Assembly: GCA_049965775.1 (NCBI GenBank)
Contig: JBMFVX010000033.1
Coordinates: forward strand, 1 to 25,679
Reading direction: 5' to 3'
Length of the DNA stretch: 25,679 nt
Source of the DNA: JABEVB01 sp049965775
GTDB taxonomy: Bacteria; Planctomycetota; Phycisphaerae; WQYP01
Both the position numbers and the translations under genes were made by a program. A model generated the notes under the pieces. It worked only from the letters and a program-made list of their open reading frames with translations, did not search any database and had not been told where the DNA came from. Below are positions 23,343 through 25,679 of this stretch, one piece after another. Every line of letters begins with the position of its first letter. Position 1 is the stretch's first letter.

Positions 23343-25679
23343 CATTCAACCGTTGGGTACATAACCACACGCGATCAATCTTGTTTGTGATTACTGTGCT
23401 GGCGCTCGGCGGCGTTATCTCCGGCTGGGTGCTGCCGGTGTCGCTGTTTCCGCGGGTGAGCTTTCCGCGGATACGCGCAACACTGGATTCCGGCGACCAG
23501 CCTGCGCGGCAGATGGCTGTGGCGGTGACCTATCCGGTGGAGCAAGCCGTGCGAGCCATTCCGGGAGTGATTTCAGTGCGGTCTACCACCAGCCGCGGCT
23601 CGGCGGATATTGCGATTGATTTTGGCTGGGGTCGCAACATGGCCCAGGCGCTGCTGCAGGTGCAGTCGCAAATTAACAGTGTGTTGCCGCGATTGCCTGC
23701 GGGTACCACATTTCGGGCTAAACGACTTGATACGACAAACTTTCCGGTGCTGGGCTACAGCCTTACCTCGCGAACGTTGTCGCTGGTGCAGCTTCGCAAC
23801 ATTGCGGAATACCAGCTCCGGCCGCTAATTTCGACGGTGCGGGGCGTGGCACGCGTTCAGGTGCAGGGGGGCGCTGTGGCCGAGTACCGGGTGCAGGTCA
23901 ATCCAGTGCGCATGGAGTCTTTGGGGCTGACACTGACGGATGTTGCTAAGGCGCTTTCCGGCGCCAATGTTCTCACGTCCGTTGGACGCCTGGAAGATCA
24001 CGACAAACTGTACCTGGTGGTTTCGGATACGCGCTTTACCAGCCTGCAGCAAATACGCCGCACCATATTGCGTTCCGGTTCTCATGGCATAGTGCGATTG
24101 GAGGATGTGGCCCGGGTGGAGCTTGCCACCCAACCGCAATGGACGCGCGTAACCGCCGATGGCCGCGATGCAGTGCTGCTGCAGGTGTTTCAGCAGCCGG
24201 GGGGCAATACGGTGCAAATTGCCCGCGACGTCAAGCAGAAGCTTACAGCCATTGAAAGCGCACTGCCGGAGGGCGTTGTTATTGCCACCTGGTACAACCA
24301 GAGCCAATTGATTTTGGCGGCAGCTAAGTCGGTACGTGACGCCGTGATTATAGGCGTCATACTTGCGGTGTTTGTGCTGCTGTTGTTTTTGCGCAATTGG
24401 AAAATTACGCTCATCGCCGCGCTGACTGTTCCGGCGGTGCTGGCGGCCGCTACGCTGCTGCTCTACCTGCTGCACATGAGCTTTAATATTATGACGCTGG
24501 GCGGCATGGCAGCTGCGGTGGGTCTGATTATTGACGATGCCATTGTTATGGTGGAACACATTGTGCGCCGTCTTGCCACAAGCGATGGCGACAGCCGGGC
24601 ACGGGTCATTCTGGCGGTTAATGAGTTTACCAGACCGTTGGCGGGTTCATCGGCATCTACAGTTATCATATTCGCTCCGCTGGCCTTTTTGTCTGGCGTT
24701 ACCGGGGCGTTTTTTAAGGCGCTTTCGGTGACGATGGCGGCGTCGCTGTTTATTTCATTTTTTGTGGTGTGGCTGGGCGTGCCGGTGCTGGCGGTCGCCC
24801 TGCTGCGCGAGAGCGATTTGCACGAGCAGCAAGGCGGTTGGATTACCCGCCAACTACACCGTCTGTATCAGGGTTTTATGCAGAAGCTGCTGCCCTCGCC
24901 CTGGATGGTTCTGCTGGTGATTGCGGGCGTGCTGGGCGTGGGATATTACGCGTATGGGCAGGTCGGCTCGGGCTTTATGCCCAAGATGGACGAGGGCGGG
25001 TTTATATTGGACTATGTGGCCTCGCCCGGAACCTCACTGGCCGAGACCAATCGTATGCTTAAGCAGGTGGAGGCTATTCTGCGGAAAAACCCCGCTGTAG
25101 ACACTTACTCGCGCCGCACCGGTTTGCAGCTTGGCGGTGGACTTACCGAACCTTACACAGGCGACTTTTTTGTACGACTCAAGCCGTTCCCGCGACCGCC
25201 GATCGGCGTCATCATGGCCGATATTCGTCGGCGGGTGCATGCAACGGTTCCCGCGCTAAATATTGACACAGCCCAAATGATGCAGGACCTTATAGGCGAT
25301 CTGACGGCGGTGCCTCAACCCATTGAAATTAAAATATTTTCCGACAACACCAGGCTGCTTGATGCCACGGCCCGGCGCGTTGAGGCCGCGATTAAAACCG
25401 TTCCCGGCGTGGTGGAAGCCCGCAGCGGCATTGTGCTCTCCGGCGATGCCATTGACATTAAAATAGACCGCGTAAAAGCCGCGCTCGAAGGCATGGATGC
25501 TGATTCGATTACCCGCCTTATTTCAGCCTATTTAACGGGTGTGGTGACTACGCACATTCAAAAAGGCCCGCAGATATTGGCAGTGCGTGTGTGGGTGCCG
25601 CACGCCAATCGCACAACCATTGGGGGTATTTCGCGGCTGATGATTCAAGCTCCCGATGGGCACCAGTTTGCGTTGGGGC
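23339..25679 (+). CDS. RND efflux permease, 3' end cut off by the window
   Basis: An uninterrupted frame of 780 codons from ATG 23339 (overlapping the adaptor stop as ATGA) to the right edge; a full RND permease is about 1,000-1,050 residues, so roughly a quarter is missing. It begins MTFNRWVHNHTRSILFVIT, leading into TM1 and the porter domain (RALPG-type VRAIPGVISVRSTTSRG). TM4 carries the proton-relay pair Asp399-Asp400 in GLIIDDAIVMVE, the pattern of hydrophobe/drug exporters (E. coli AcrB Asp407/408). The later periplasmic segment reads GSGFMPKMDEGGF and PGTSLAETNRML, then FFVRLKP, which is more like CzcA/CusA metal exporters. The inner-membrane pump of this tripartite system; substrate class is ambiguous. 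It is absent from simple stop-to-stop listings because no stop codon is reached. Confidence 0.95.
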   Translation, partial: MTFNRWVHNHTRSILFVITVLALGGVISGWVLPVSLFPRVSFPRIRATLDSGDQPARQMAVAVTYPVEQAVRAIPGVISVRSTTSRGSADIAIDFGWGRNMAQALLQVQSQINSVLPRLPAGTTFRAKRLDTTNFPVLGYSLTSRTLSLVQLRNIAEYQLRPLISTVRGVARVQVQGGAVAEYRVQVNPVRMESLGLTLTDVAKALSGANVLTSVGRLEDHDKLYLVVSDTRFTSLQQIRRTILRSGSHGIVRLEDVARVELATQPQWTRVTADGRDAVLLQVFQQPGGNTVQIARDVKQKLTAIESALPEGVVIATWYNQSQLILAAAKSVRDAVIIGVILAVFVLLLFLRNWKITLIAALTVPAVLAAATLLLYLLHMSFNIMTLGGMAAAVGLIIDDAIVMVEHIVRRLATSDGDSRARVILAVNEFTRPLAGSSASTVIIFAPLAFLSGVTGAFFKALSVTMAASLFISFFVVWLGVPVLAVALLRESDLHEQQGGWITRQLHRLYQGFMQKLLPSPWMVLLVIAGVLGVGYYAYGQVGSGFMPKMDEGGFILDYVASPGTSLAETNRMLKQVEAILRKNPAVDTYSRRTGLQLGGGLTEPYTGDFFVRLKPFPRPPIGVIMADIRRRVHATVPALNIDTAQMMQDLIGDLTAVPQPIEIKIFSDNTRLLDATARRVEAAIKTVPGVVEARSGIVLSGDAIDIKIDRVKAALEGMDADSITRLISAYLTGVVTTHIQKGPQILAVRVWVPHANRTTIGGISRLMIQAPDGHQFALG

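Noticed and set aside
23825..24559. 244-codon minus-strand open frame within the RND permease
   Set aside because: The plus-strand frame encodes the RND permease including the TM4 Asp-Asp motif without interruption; the antisense frame is a shadow.

Overview
The window comes from a Gram-negative bacterium. An outer-membrane TolC-type protein, a periplasmic adaptor, an RND pump, a lipoprotein and a site-2 protease all imply a double envelope. The gene content (an enlarged multi-PDZ RseP, a GT35 phosphorylase with a DUF3417 head, a ketosynthase / half-ketosynthase / halogenase-like trio) and moderately high GC recall Planctomycetota of the Phycisphaerae type. That placement is from memory of similar genomes and is not proven here. 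No rRNA, tRNA, CRISPR array, insertion sequence or integrase was recognised.

Left part, minus strand (154-7606): dxr and rseP form a translationally coupled pair (ATGA overlap) behind a good sigma70-like promoter. A possible 46-residue ORF, a CDF metal exporter with two C-terminal dimerisation-like modules, and an exported GH13 alpha-glucan hydrolase follow. The hydrolase may have its own promoter. A 969-bp gap without a convincing gene separates dxr from the plus-strand alpha-glucan phosphorylase gene (8576-11128).

Middle, minus strand (11193-16842): ppk1 is followed by a tight three-gene set: an FAD-dependent oxidoreductase with a halogenase-like WxWxIP motif, a complete ketosynthase (Cys-His-His) and a half-length ketosynthase-like protein without the catalytic residues. 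The last three genes overlap by 16 and 4 bp. They look like the condensing and tailoring core of a small polyketide or polyene pathway that has no carrier protein, ketoreductase, dehydratase or acyltransferase in this window.

Right part, plus strand (17220-25679): a YebC-family gene is followed by an apparent envelope-stress or efflux operon. It runs PepSY-like lipoprotein with an Asp/His-rich tail, OmpR-family response regulator, sensor kinase, TolC-like lipoprotein, membrane-fusion protein and RND permease. The permease runs off the right edge. Every junction from the regulator onward overlaps or is separated by only a few bases. A perfect tandem repeat upstream of the lipoprotein gene could be the regulator's binding site, and a 12-bp RNA hairpin lies directly in front of the regulator start codon. 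The working picture is a self-regulated tripartite pump with its own periplasmic accessory protein. The substrate cannot be settled from the sequence: the transmembrane signature is of the drug-exporter type and the periplasmic part is more like the metal-exporter type.
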